Below, in pieces: positions 54,797 to 63,195 of a DNA stretch of 64,000 bases. The position numbers were made by a program, and so were the translations under genes. The DNA is taken from positions 452,522-516,521 of the forward strand of contig NZ_JABEKX010000001.1 of NCBI RefSeq assembly GCF_013407595.1, given 5' to 3'. The notes under the pieces were generated by a model. It was not told the DNA's origin. It saw nothing but the letters and a program-made list of their open reading frames with translations, and made no database searches. Position 1 is the first letter of the stretch, and each line of letters opens with the position of its first letter. This DNA comes from Lacticaseibacillus absianus (GTDB lineage: Bacteria > Bacillota > Bacilli > Lactobacillales > Lactobacillaceae).

Positions 54797-54825
54797 TTTT
54801 AACGCGGTACCAATGCCATTATTAT
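54797..54825 (+). promoter_or_regulatory. Probable original promoter/operator of the PTS operon
   Basis: TTTTAA (54797-54802), 17-bp spacer, TATTAT (54820-54825). The spacer contains GGTACCAAT (54806-54814), matching the operator at the regulator gene. The native leader ran on to the 13-bp site now duplicated by IS30. Confidence 0.45.
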
Positions 54826-54837
54826 CGGCGAGTTTGA

Positions 54838-54850
54838 ATACACTTAGGGG
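54838..54850. repeat. Left 13-bp direct repeat of the IS30 insertion
   Basis: ATACACTTAGGGG, repeated at 56044-56056 on the other side of the element. Confidence 0.8.
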
Positions 54851-56043
54851 CCCTGATTTAAACTTGAAGTGCAACACCTAGCCAGTCTCGAATTGACTAG
54901 ACCAAAAAGGCCATGATGACCTATTCTTATAAGCAACCAAGCAAGTAAGAAAGGAATCGTCATGACCCAAACTCAGCCTACCATGCCTCGCCACTACCGA
55001 CAACTATCGCTTATTGAACGTGGCCAGATTGAGGCCCTCTATGTCACCGGGAACACCATTACTGCCATCGCTGAAGTACTTCATCGCAGTAAGTCTACGG
55101 TGAGCCGTGAAATCAGACGCGGAACCACTGATCAGATTCGTGGTCGTGGTGAACACTTCCAACGCTACTTTGCCGAAACTGGGGCTGCTGTGTATGCCAA
55201 TCACCGTGCTCACTGCCGCCCGCAAACGCGCTTTGAACAGTGTCCTGACTTCTATGAACAGCTAGTCGTCGTACTTCGCCAGCGGCCTCGGATACATAGC
55301 GTTGATAGCTTCGTTCACGCGTATCGGCTCGATCATCCAGACGAGTTATGTCCTTCCACGCCGACGGTTTACCGCGATATCGATAAGGGTCTCCTAGCAG
55401 TACGCAACGGCGATCTGCCAATGAAGCCGCGGCGTCGAATCAAGAGCGATGCTCACAAGCACTCACGAACGAATAAGCGGGTCTATGGTCAGTCCATTGA
55501 AGAACGACCAGAGGAGGTCCAGGACCGTCAGATTATTGGCCATTGGGAGGGTGATCTGGTCAAAGGCACTCGCGTTGAGGACGAACCAGCACTGATGACA
55601 ATGACGGAACGTGTCACCCACTTTGAGATCATCCTTAAGCTGCCAAACTACCACGCCGAGACCTGCTTACAGGGCCTTCAATCGATTCTTGATGACTATG
55701 GCGCTGAGCACTTCAAGACGGTCACCTTTGACAACGGCAGTGAGTTCTCAAAGCTCTCTGAAGTCACGGGTACCTCCGTTTTCTATGCTCACCCATACTC
55801 GCCCTGGGAGCGTGGGACCAACGAACGTGCTAATAGCTTGATTAGGGAGTTCATACCCAAAGGACGATCTTTGCATGACTACGACATCACAGATATCCAA
55901 AGCTTCCAAGACGCACTCAACCAGCGTCCAAGACGGTCCTTGGATTACCACTGTGCAGCAGAACTGATGCCAGATCTATAGCATCACCTAGACCAATTAT
56001 TTGAATTGATCATCTAGTGTTGCACTTGAGTTGACAATCGGGG
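54851..56043 (+). mobile_element. IS30-family insertion sequence, 1193 bp
   Basis: Terminal inverted repeats of about 27 bp agree in 21 positions: CCCTGATTTAAACTTGAAGT on the left and CCCCGATTGTCAACTCAAGT read inward from the right, both continuing GCAACAC. The interior is one intact transposase gene. The flanking 13-bp repeats mark the insertion. Confidence 0.88.
54962..55981 (+). CDS. IS30-family transposase
   Basis: 339 residues. N-terminal HTH: LSLIERGQIEALYVTGNT and HRSKSTVSREIRRGT. The DDE catalytic residues sit in HWEGDLVKG, TFDNGSEF and ERGTNERANSLIREF. It appears complete, so the element may still move. AAAGGA precedes the ATG. Codon use is more A/T-tolerant than in neighbours. Confidence 0.93.
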   Translation: MTQTQPTMPRHYRQLSLIERGQIEALYVTGNTITAIAEVLHRSKSTVSREIRRGTTDQIRGRGEHFQRYFAETGAAVYANHRAHCRPQTRFEQCPDFYEQLVVVLRQRPRIHSVDSFVHAYRLDHPDELCPSTPTVYRDIDKGLLAVRNGDLPMKPRRRIKSDAHKHSRTNKRVYGQSIEERPEEVQDRQIIGHWEGDLVKGTRVEDEPALMTMTERVTHFEIILKLPNYHAETCLQGLQSILDDYGAEHFKTVTFDNGSEFSKLSEVTGTSVFYAHPYSPWERGTNERANSLIREFIPKGRSLHDYDITDIQSFQDALNQRPRRSLDYHCAAELMPDL

Positions 56044-56056
56044 ATACACTTAGGGG
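56044..56056. repeat. Right 13-bp direct repeat of the IS30 insertion
   Basis: ATACACTTAGGGG; the AGGGG part is also the ribosome site of the PTS EIIB gene. Confidence 0.8.
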
Positions 56057-56065
56057 GTATGAACT

Positions 56066-56548
56066 ATGGCAATTATTGCATCACGCATCGATGGCCGTCT
56101 GGTACACGGTCAAGTTGCAAACCTTTGGACCACTAAGCTGCAAGCGACCCGCATCATGGTCGTCGACAACGAAGTCTCCCAGTCGAAGATCGAGAAGAGC
56201 GGCCTGCGTATGGCCGCACCGGCCAGCGTCAAGCTGTCCGTGCTCGATATCGATACGGCAGCAGACCACATCCTGGCCGGCAAGTACGATTCTCAACGCG
56301 TCTTCGTGGTGGCGAAGAAGCCGGAGACGTTCCTCGCGCTGGTTCAAAAAGGGGTGCCGATCAAGTCTCTGAACGTCGGGAACATGTCCCAGACGCCTGA
56401 GACCCGCTCCATCACCAAGTCGATCAACGTGGTCGACGCGGACGTTGACGCCTTCAAGAAGCTCAATGACCTCGGCGTGAAGCTGACGGCCCAGATGGTG
56501 CCTGCTGACGACGCGAAGGACTTCATGAGCCTTCTGAACAAGGGATAG
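56066..56548 (+). CDS. PTS mannose-family EIIB
   Basis: 160-residue cytoplasmic phosphocarrier; the phosphorylated His14 is in RIDGRLVHGQV. It passes phosphate from EIIA to the sugar bound by IIC/IID. Best fit is the AgaB/AgaV (N-acetylgalactosamine) subgroup by context. The ribosome site TAGGGGG survives the IS30 insertion. Confidence 0.9.
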   Translation: MAIIASRIDGRLVHGQVANLWTTKLQATRIMVVDNEVSQSKIEKSGLRMAAPASVKLSVLDIDTAADHILAGKYDSQRVFVVAKKPETFLALVQKGVPIKSLNVGNMSQTPETRSITKSINVVDADVDAFKKLNDLGVKLTAQMVPADDAKDFMSLLNKG

Positions 56549-56560
56549 GAGGAATAAAGA

Positions 56561-57466
56561 ATGATTGCATGGTGGCAAATTCTTCTTTTGACGCTGTACG
56601 CTGGGTATCAGATCCTCGATGAATTGCAGATCTACTCTTCCATGTCTGCACCAGTCTTTGCCGGCTTCTTCGCCGGTCTGGTGATGGGCGACATGAAGGT
56701 CGGTCTGACCATCGGGGCAGCGATGCAGCTGACGGTTTTAGGGGTCGGGACCTTCGGGGGCGCGTCCAAGATCGACGCGAACTCTGGGACCCTGCTGGCG
56801 GTCGCCTTCTCTGTTGCGACCGGCATGAAGCCTGAACAGGCGATCACCGCACTGGCGGTCCCTGTTGCAGCCTTGATGATCTACACGGATATCTTGGCCC
56901 GCTTCTCCAACACGTACTTCGCACACCGGATCGACAAGCTGGTCGAAGAGGACAACTACAAGGGCATCGAGCGCTACTTCCTGGCTGGGGCCCTGCCATG
57001 GGCACTGTCCCGGATGATCCCTGTTGGTCTGGGCCTGGCACTTGGTGGTTCCGTCGTCAACAAGATCGTTGAATTCATCAACGGCCCGCTGAAGTGGTTG
57101 GGTGATGGGCTCACCGTTGCCGGTGCGGTCCTGCCTGCCGTCGGGTTCTCCATCTTGCTCCGTTACCTGCCAGTTAAGAAGCACATCGCTTACCTGCTGC
57201 TCGGCTTTACGATCACCAGCCTGATGACCACGCTGTTCGGTTCTATCCAAAACATCGGGACTGCGCTTGGCGCAGCGCCAAAAGTGGCGGCGAACCTGGG
57301 GAGCTTCAACGGCCTGTCCATGCTGGCGATCGCGCTGATCGGGCTGGCACTGGCACTCATCTCTTACAACCACAGCGCGGAGCTTCTGAACCTTAAGCCG
57401 ACTGCCGCTGCTGCAACGCAAGCGAACACTTCAGATGAGGGGGAGATCACAGATGACGAACTATAA
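56561..57466 (+). CDS. PTS mannose-family EIIC
   Basis: 301-residue membrane subunit; about six to eight hydrophobic helices, with GLVMGDMKVGLTIGAAMQL and FGGASKIDANSGT typical of the family. Forms the sugar channel with EIID. AGGAGG precedes the ATG. The stop lies inside the IID start region (14-bp overlap). Confidence 0.9.
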   Translation: MIAWWQILLLTLYAGYQILDELQIYSSMSAPVFAGFFAGLVMGDMKVGLTIGAAMQLTVLGVGTFGGASKIDANSGTLLAVAFSVATGMKPEQAITALAVPVAALMIYTDILARFSNTYFAHRIDKLVEEDNYKGIERYFLAGALPWALSRMIPVGLGLALGGSVVNKIVEFINGPLKWLGDGLTVAGAVLPAVGFSILLRYLPVKKHIAYLLLGFTITSLMTTLFGSIQNIGTALGAAPKVAANLGSFNGLSMLAIALIGLALALISYNHSAELLNLKPTAAAATQANTSDEGEITDDEL

Positions 57467-58259
57467 GCTGAATGACAAAGACTTCAAGCAGATCAACCAA
57501 CGCTCCCTGTTCGGCTTCCAACTGGGTTGGAACTACGAACGGATGCAGGGCTCAGGTTACCTGTATCACATCCTGCCGCAGTTGCGGAAGATCTACGGGG
57601 ACAACACCCCTGAGTTGAAGGAAATGATGCGGACGCACACCCAGTTCTTCAACACGTCCAACTTCTTCAACACCATCATCACCGGGATCGACCTGGCGAT
57701 CGAAGAAGAGCAAGGGATCAAGGGTAAGGAAACCGTTGCCGGGATCAAGGCCGGCTTGATGGGCTCCTTCGCCGCGATCGGGGACTCGATCTTCGCCGCG
57801 CTGGTGCCTGCGATCTTCGGGGCCATTGCCGCCAACATGGCCGCGAACGGCAACCCGGTCGGGATCTTCATCTGGATCGCCGCACAAGTCGTCGTCGACG
57901 TCTTCCGTTGGGTTCAGCTGAAGTTCGCCTACAAAGAAGGGGTCAACTTGGTCACCAACATGCAGCACACGCTGAATGCGTTGACCGACGCTGCTTCCCT
58001 GATGGGTGTGTTCATGGTCGGCGCTCTGGTCGCGACCATGATCAACGTCAAGTTCGCTTGGGCCCCTGTGATCGGCTCCGTGCCGACCAACATTCAAAAC
58101 AACTTGGACATGATCCTGCCACGTCTGTTCCCGGCCCTGATCTGCGGGTTCGTCTACTGGATGCTGGGTAAAAAGGGCATGACCTCGACCAAGGCGATCT
58201 TCATCGTGTTGTTCCTGGCGATCGCGCTGGGCGCACTTGGGATCATCGCGAAGGGTTAA
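57453..58259 (+). CDS. PTS mannose-family EIID
   Basis: 268 residues. A cytoplasmic N-terminal part (QRSLFGFQLGWNYERMQGSGY) and MGSFAAIGDSIFAALVPAI are hallmarks; the C-terminus is hydrophobic. ATG at 57453 is preceded by GGGGGAG and overlaps the IIC gene, so the two are translated together. Confidence 0.9.
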   Translation: MTNYKLNDKDFKQINQRSLFGFQLGWNYERMQGSGYLYHILPQLRKIYGDNTPELKEMMRTHTQFFNTSNFFNTIITGIDLAIEEEQGIKGKETVAGIKAGLMGSFAAIGDSIFAALVPAIFGAIAANMAANGNPVGIFIWIAAQVVVDVFRWVQLKFAYKEGVNLVTNMQHTLNALTDAASLMGVFMVGALVATMINVKFAWAPVIGSVPTNIQNNLDMILPRLFPALICGFVYWMLGKKGMTSTKAIFIVLFLAIALGALGIIAKG

Positions 58260-58286
58260 TTTTCAACAAGTAAAGGACGGATTATT

Positions 58287-58667
58287 ATGAGTGAATTGGT
58301 ACTGGTTAGTCACGGTCAGTTCTGCACGGAACTGAAGAAGAGCGCTGAAATGATCATGGGCCCGCAGGACAACATCCACACGGTGGAACTGCTGCCAAGT
58401 GACGGCCCGGATGATTTTCGGGGCAAGTTCGAGCAGATCACGGCGGGTCTGAGCGACTTCACCGTCTTCGCAGACTTGATGGGCGGCACGCCTTGCAACG
58501 TGGTCGCACGCATCTTGATGGAAGGCAAGGGGTCCTTCGACCTGTACGCCGGCATGAACTTGCCAATGATCATCAGCTTCATCAACGGTGAGATGGTCGG
58601 CATGGCGCCGAACATCCTGGACGACGCGAAAGCCGGTATCGTGCACGTCAACGATATGCTGTCCTGA
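58287..58667 (+). CDS. PTS mannose-family EIIA
   Basis: 126-residue cytoplasmic EIIA with the phosphorylated His9 in VLVSHGQF, and FADLMGGTPCNVVAR as the conserved loop. Gene order IIB-IIC-IID-IIA. AAAGGA lies upstream of the ATG. Confidence 0.9.
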   Translation: MSELVLVSHGQFCTELKKSAEMIMGPQDNIHTVELLPSDGPDDFRGKFEQITAGLSDFTVFADLMGGTPCNVVARILMEGKGSFDLYAGMNLPMIISFINGEMVGMAPNILDDAKAGIVHVNDMLS

Positions 58668-58680
58668 TGACAAACGAGTT

Positions 58681-58706
58681 GGCCCGGGCGAGAGTCCGGG
58701 CCTTCT
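58681..58706 (+). terminator. Probable terminator after EIIA
   Basis: GGCCCGG (58681-58687) pairs with CCGGGCC (58696-58702), followed by TTCTT. Confidence 0.6.
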
Positions 58707-58751
58707 TGCGTCGATGGCCCCGCTTCTGGCCTAGACCAATGGCGTAACTCG

Positions 58752-58760
58752 TGGTACACT
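58752..58760 (+). promoter_or_regulatory. Extended -10 element of the deacetylase gene
   Basis: TGG-TACACT 44 bases before the start; GTGGTACAC is also a degenerate form of the GGTACC operator core. Confidence 0.4.
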
Positions 58761-58803
58761 GTAAGATGAAAACGGATAACCTAGACGATAAGGAGATCAT
58801 GTA

Positions 58804-59964
58804 ATGAGCTACTACATTCATGCTGCGAAGTTTTTCCTGAAGAACACGACCGAAAACGGGGGCTGGCTCGAAGTCACCGATGACGGCAAGTTCGGCGACT
58901 TTACCCCGTCTTACGGGCAGAAGCCGGCAGGCGAGATCAAGGATTACGGCGAGCAGTGGATCGCCCCGGGCCTCGTGGACACGCACATCCACGGCTCACT
59001 TGGCCATGATGTCATGGACAACGACTGGGCGGGCATTAACGAGATGTCTGAAGGGCTGCTGAAGACTGGGGTCACCAGCTGGCTGCCGACGACGCTGACC
59101 GGTCCGTTCGAGCAGCTCAACGACGTCTGCAAGACCATCGGGGCACACGCCGGCGAAGAGACTGGGGCTAAGATCCAGGGGATCTACTTCGAAGGGCCAT
59201 TCTTCACCGAGGAGCACAAGGGCGCGCAGAACCCGAAGTACTTCCGCGATCCGTCGATCGAAGAATACGATGAATGGCAGAAGAGCGCGAAGGGCTTGCT
59301 GCAGAAGATGGCGCTGGCGCCAGAGCGTGACGGGGCCGTTGCATTCACCAAGCACATGAGCCAAGACGGCAAGGCGGTTGCCTTGGGCCACAGTAGCGCG
59401 ACTTACGAACAGGCGAAGGCCTGTGTTGAAGCCGGGGCGACCGTGTTCTGCCACACCTTCAACGGGATGTCGGGGCTGAACCACCGCGAGCCCGGGATGG
59501 TCGGCGCTGCGATGTACATGCAGATCGTCGACGACGAGCTGATCTGTGACGGCCACCACGTGCGCCCAGAGGTCGTCGGGTCCCTGATCCGTGAAAAGAC
59601 GCCGGAGCACATCGCCTTGATCACCGACTGCATGGCCGCTGGGATGATGCCAGATGGTGACTACATGTTGGGTGAATTCCCTGTCGTCGTGGCGAACGGG
59701 ACGGCCCGGCTCAAGGACGGTGCGCACAGCCTGGCTGGCTCCATCCTCAAGCTCAACGACGCGATCAAGAACGTGGTGGACTGGAACGACGTGACGCCAG
59801 AAGCCGCTGTGATGATGGGCGCCTATGTGCCAGCGAAGTCCGCGAAGATCGAAGACAAGTGCGGGTCGATCCTGCCGGGTCGCGATGCCGACTTCATCGT
59901 TTTGAACAGCGACATGTCGCTGGCAGAGACCTACCTCGATGGTGTCTCCCGTTACCAAGCTTAG
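58804..59964 (+). CDS. nagA: N-acetylhexosamine-6-phosphate deacetylase (NagA/AgaA)
   Basis: 386 residues of the amidohydrolase fold. Metal and catalytic residues: DTHIHG, YFEGPF, ALGHSSAT, FCHTFNGMSGL, and the catalytic Asp of ITDCMAAG. It removes acetate from GlcNAc-6-P or GalNAc-6-P. In this locus it works between the PTS and AgaS. It could also be the cell's general NagA. AAGGAG precedes the ATG. Confidence 0.92.
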   Translation: MSYYIHAAKFFLKNTTENGGWLEVTDDGKFGDFTPSYGQKPAGEIKDYGEQWIAPGLVDTHIHGSLGHDVMDNDWAGINEMSEGLLKTGVTSWLPTTLTGPFEQLNDVCKTIGAHAGEETGAKIQGIYFEGPFFTEEHKGAQNPKYFRDPSIEEYDEWQKSAKGLLQKMALAPERDGAVAFTKHMSQDGKAVALGHSSATYEQAKACVEAGATVFCHTFNGMSGLNHREPGMVGAAMYMQIVDDELICDGHHVRPEVVGSLIREKTPEHIALITDCMAAGMMPDGDYMLGEFPVVVANGTARLKDGAHSLAGSILKLNDAIKNVVDWNDVTPEAAVMMGAYVPAKSAKIEDKCGSILPGRDADFIVLNSDMSLAETYLDGVSRYQA

Positions 59965-59985
59965 TTAACCCGTTGTACTACCTGA

Positions 59986-60021
59986 ACGACCGGACGCTTT
60001 TAGGCGCCTGGTCGTTTTTTG
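59986..60021 (+). terminator. Rho-independent terminator
   Basis: ACGACCGGACGC pairs with GCGCCTGGTCGT, followed by six T residues. In 60022-60178 I see nothing further. Confidence 0.85.
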
Positions 60022-60178
60022 GTGCGCAAGATCTGACGAAATAATTCGCGGTTATTGCGCCAAAAAATGGCTGAATGGTACACCGGCGCCACGATCGGTC
60101 GGGTGGTGATCGTATGTAAACCCTGGTACTCCAGCGATCAAGGCGCACGATGGACAGATGTTGACCCGCTTGATTAAA

Positions 60179-60207
60179 TTGGTAATTTACCTCGTATATA
60201 ATAAGAT
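60179..60207 (+). promoter_or_regulatory. Promoter of the WxL locus with overlapping palindrome
   Basis: TTGGTA (60179-60184), 17-bp spacer, TAAGAT (60202-60207). GGTAATTTACC (60181-60191) is a palindrome over the -35 end. Downstream, AGCAGACGTT occurs twice (60276 and 60290 region) in the leader. Confidence 0.5.
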
Positions 60208-60322
60208 TATGTACAATTATTTAATTTCATGCTAATATTAAGGCGTAGGGATAGGTTATCACTCGTGGGCGTCAGCAGACGTTGATGAGCAGACGTTCAC
60301 TGTCAGATGAAAGGAGAAACGT

Positions 60323-61072
60323 ATGAAAACAGTTAAACTTGCCGCCATTACTTTTGCGAGTGTCCTCGCATTGAGTGGTGTGCTGGCGGGGGGCGCTTCC
60401 GTTTCTGCGGCGACCGTGGATGAACCATCGACCCAAACGGGGACAGCGTACGTCACATTCACCAAGACCACCCCGACCGCACCGTTAGACCCGAATGACC
60501 CGACCGGGACCCCGGATCACGGCGACGACAACTCGACTGGAGAGGTCGGGGCGCTGACGCTTGACGCGATCCCGGCACGCCTGAACTTCGGGACGCACGA
60601 AGCGACGACGGGCGCGGTCGATCTGACCTTGAACAACTCGGCCGCACCGGCCACACCGAACTCCCAAGGGGATGGTCTAGAGACGACGGATGAAGACGGC
60701 TTGATCTACACCCAAGTCACGAACTTGATGTCGCCAGACGTGACCTGGAGCTTGGCCGCACAGCTGAGTGAGTTCAGCACGGCCGACGGCGCGGCCTCAC
60801 TGCCGCAAGCGGTGATCACGTTAGGCAGTGGGCAGAACCAGCTCCTAAGCGCAGACGGGACCGCCTGGGAACCACAGGCCGCGCTGACCAACGCCGCCAT
60901 CGCGCTGACGGCCGGTGGTGCGTCGGTGACCTACCTGGAATCCAACCAGGCAGGGACCACCCAGCAGTACTGGAACACCGATGATGTGAGCTTGGCCGTT
61001 CCGGCTGGGGCCCAGACGATCGGTGACTCGACCGCAACGATGACCTGGACGCTGAGCGCAGTGGTGAACTAA
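60323..61072 (+). CDS. WxL-domain surface protein
   Basis: 249-residue secreted protein: signal peptide to about 30 (ending SVSAAT), a Thr/Pro/Asp-rich linker, and a C-terminal WxL domain with DVTWSLAAQLSEF and the final ATMTWTLSAVVN. WxL domains bind peptidoglycan non-covalently. AAAGGAG lies before the ATG. First gene of a csc-type cluster. Confidence 0.9.
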   Translation: MKTVKLAAITFASVLALSGVLAGGASVSAATVDEPSTQTGTAYVTFTKTTPTAPLDPNDPTGTPDHGDDNSTGEVGALTLDAIPARLNFGTHEATTGAVDLTLNNSAAPATPNSQGDGLETTDEDGLIYTQVTNLMSPDVTWSLAAQLSEFSTADGAASLPQAVITLGSGQNQLLSADGTAWEPQAALTNAAIALTAGGASVTYLESNQAGTTQQYWNTDDVSLAVPAGAQTIGDSTATMTWTLSAVVN

Positions 61073-61133
61073 TTCAACTGACCGGACGCGAAGACCTAAA
61101 GAGGTGAACACAACTAATAAACGATAAGGTGGG

Positions 61134-62267
61134 ATGATCGTGAGAAGACACCGAGTGGGATGGTTGCTCGCACTGCTGTTGTTGCTCGCGCCGCTGAGCG
61201 ATCAAGGCCGAACCGCGCACGCTGACGGGACCAAAGGCGTCCAGTCGGTGCCGTTATCGGTGATCCCGGTGACCAATACGTATCAGATCGGGCGTAACAA
61301 GGGCTATTTTGACCTCAAGATGGCCCCGGGGCAGTCCACGGAGCTCCAAGTCAAACTGGCCAATAGCGGACGCGATCCGCTGGTGGTCCGAGTTGACGCC
61401 ACAGCGGCGAGCACGAACGATAGCGCGCAGGTGGACTATACCAACACGAAGACGACTTACGATGCGACGATGAAGTACCCGCTGCCAACGTTGATCAAGA
61501 TCCCGAAGTCGTATCAGCGGCTGACCATCCCTGCACGCACCACGGCGACATACCATCTGCCGCTGACGATGCCAAGCAAGGCCTTCGACGGGGTGATCCT
61601 TGGCGGTCTCCGGGTCCGTCCGGTGACGGCAACGACGAAGCAGTCGGGGATCTCGAATCAGTACGCCTACGTGATGGCGGTGCAGCTGTCGAACGGCACG
61701 GCCGCACGACCAGACCTGACCTTGAAGTCTGTGGAAGTCGCACGTGTGGCGAACCAGACGACGGTGAACGCGACCTTGCAGAACCCCGAGGCAGCGCTTC
61801 TGCTGAAGGGCAAGATCGAGGCCCGGGTAACGAAGCAGGGGCAAAACCGCACCCTGAAATCGCTGGTGATGAATGAGGCCTCGACCGCGCCGAACTCGCG
61901 GTTCACGGTCAAAGTGCCTTGGGGTGGCGCGATCGCACCGGGTGCGTACACGCTGCACCTGACCTACCGTTCGACGGATAAGCAGTTTTTCAGCCCGCGG
62001 ACCTGGACATTCACTAAGAACTTCCAAGTCACCACGCTCCAAGCGATGCAGTACACGCTGGCGGAGCTGCACATCCCGTGGTGGGCATACGCGCTGCTCG
62101 TCTTGATCCTGCTCCTATTGGTGATCGTGATCATCCTGCTCCTCAAACGCAGAAAGGGGGGAAAGCAACGTGACAAAGATTCCCTGGATGAAAGCCATTT
62201 TGATCGGGCTGATCCTGGGCTTGGGCATGCTGCAGGCGAGCGTGGCCCGCGCCGCATCGACGGCTGA
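61134..62267 (+). CDS. DUF916/DUF3324 cell-surface protein
   Basis: 377 residues: signal peptide (about 1-31), DUF916 (SVIPVTNTYQIGRNKGYFDL, PGQSTELQVKLAN), DUF3324 after about residue 160, then a C-terminal membrane helix and a KRRKGGK tail. These proteins bind WxL partners and peptidoglycan at the surface. The gene's end overlaps the next gene by 98 bases in another frame. Confidence 0.88.
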   Translation: MIVRRHRVGWLLALLLLLAPLSDQGRTAHADGTKGVQSVPLSVIPVTNTYQIGRNKGYFDLKMAPGQSTELQVKLANSGRDPLVVRVDATAASTNDSAQVDYTNTKTTYDATMKYPLPTLIKIPKSYQRLTIPARTTATYHLPLTMPSKAFDGVILGGLRVRPVTATTKQSGISNQYAYVMAVQLSNGTAARPDLTLKSVEVARVANQTTVNATLQNPEAALLLKGKIEARVTKQGQNRTLKSLVMNEASTAPNSRFTVKVPWGGAIAPGAYTLHLTYRSTDKQFFSPRTWTFTKNFQVTTLQAMQYTLAELHIPWWAYALLVLILLLLVIVIILLLKRRKGGKQRDKDSLDESHFDRADPGLGHAAGERGPRRIDG

Positions 62268-62571
62268 CGGGACCGGCTTAGTGACCTTCACCCAAAAGGC
62301 ACTGAACCCGCGTGACCCGTCGCTACCGATCACCAATGGTGGCGGTGGCGGGACCACGACTGCCAAGCCACGCACACCGGCTGTCGTGGTGAACACCGAG
62401 CCAGAGGCCACGAAGGTCACGGCTCGTCAATCGACCGGCGCGCATCAGGCGCGGTTGCCCCAGACGAGTGGCGCGTCACTGCCGCTGTTCGCGGTGCTGA
62501 TGATCGCACTGGCGGGGTTGGGACTCGCGGGCGGGACGCTATGGCGCCCCCTCCGCGCACGCGTGAGGTGA
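62170..62571 (+). CDS. Small LPQTS-anchored surface protein
   Basis: 133 residues: signal peptide to about 30, a Gly/Thr-rich stretch, then LPQTS, a hydrophobic segment and an Arg-rich end. It corresponds to the small LPxTG-like (CscD-type) protein of WxL loci, but the motif ends in Ser instead of Gly. GTG at 62170, with GGGGGGAAAG before it; it begins inside the DUF916 gene. Confidence 0.75.
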   Translation: MTKIPWMKAILIGLILGLGMLQASVARAASTADGTGLVTFTQKALNPRDPSLPITNGGGGGTTTAKPRTPAVVVNTEPEATKVTARQSTGAHQARLPQTSGASLPLFAVLMIALAGLGLAGGTLWRPLRARVR

Positions 62572-62643
62572 ACGAGGGAGCGCTGGCGTATTCGACGCGC
62601 AGCGCTTCTTTTGCCCTCGACCTGAGAAAGGAGGTGACGACCG

Positions 62644-63195
62644 ATGCGACGGTGGCGACGTGTGAACCAAGGTCTGGCGCTCATTGTGCTCGTGCTTGCA
62701 CTGGCGGCGCTGGTCCGAGTCGGCTTCACGCTGTACAGTGACCACGCGATCCAGCCGGAACGTACCGTGACCCGCACCGCCGCGCTGTCTGCGCGGCCCA
62801 GCGACGACTTGCGCTTGACGCTGAAGCACTACCGCACCGGTCACGACTTTCTCGACCGACCTGCGCTTGTGGTGACTTACGAGTTGCGTAACCGGGCGGG
62901 GCAAGCGGCACTGCCGAGCTACGTATTCGACCGGCAGGTGCAGCTGCAGCAACAGACGCAGACCGGGCTGACCGGAGAGCTTGCCGGGACCCGCTTAGCG
63001 GCTGGACAGCTCAGTCCGCTCGAGGTGAACTATGTTGAAAATGGCCAGATCCGGCTGCTCGCAGGGCAGACGGTGCAGGCGATCGCGGTGTACCGGCTGG
63101 GGAGCCTGAACCTGCCGGTCACCGTCCAGATCGCCGGCCAGAAGTCGCGGGTCCTGCAGCCATGGACCCTGAAGGCGGTGACGCAAGATGGCTAA
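62644..63195 (+). CDS. Membrane-anchored protein, DUF4352/DUF5067-like
   Basis: 183 residues with one N-terminal membrane helix (about 10-30) and an extracytoplasmic beta-rich domain (ALVVTYELRNRAGQAALPSY, GTRLAAGQLSPLEVNYV). The domain resembles telokin-like DUF4352 proteins; assignment is tentative. AAAGGAGGTGA precedes the ATG. Overlaps the sortase start by eight bases. Confidence 0.65.
   Translation: MRRWRRVNQGLALIVLVLALAALVRVGFTLYSDHAIQPERTVTRTAALSARPSDDLRLTLKHYRTGHDFLDRPALVVTYELRNRAGQAALPSYVFDRQVQLQQQTQTGLTGELAGTRLAAGQLSPLEVNYVENGQIRLLAGQTVQAIAVYRLGSLNLPVTVQIAGQKSRVLQPWTLKAVTQDG

Noticed and set aside
58996-59958. Open frame of 320 codons on the minus strand
   Set aside because: Mirror of the deacetylase gene, composition rich in His, Arg and Val as expected of a shadow.
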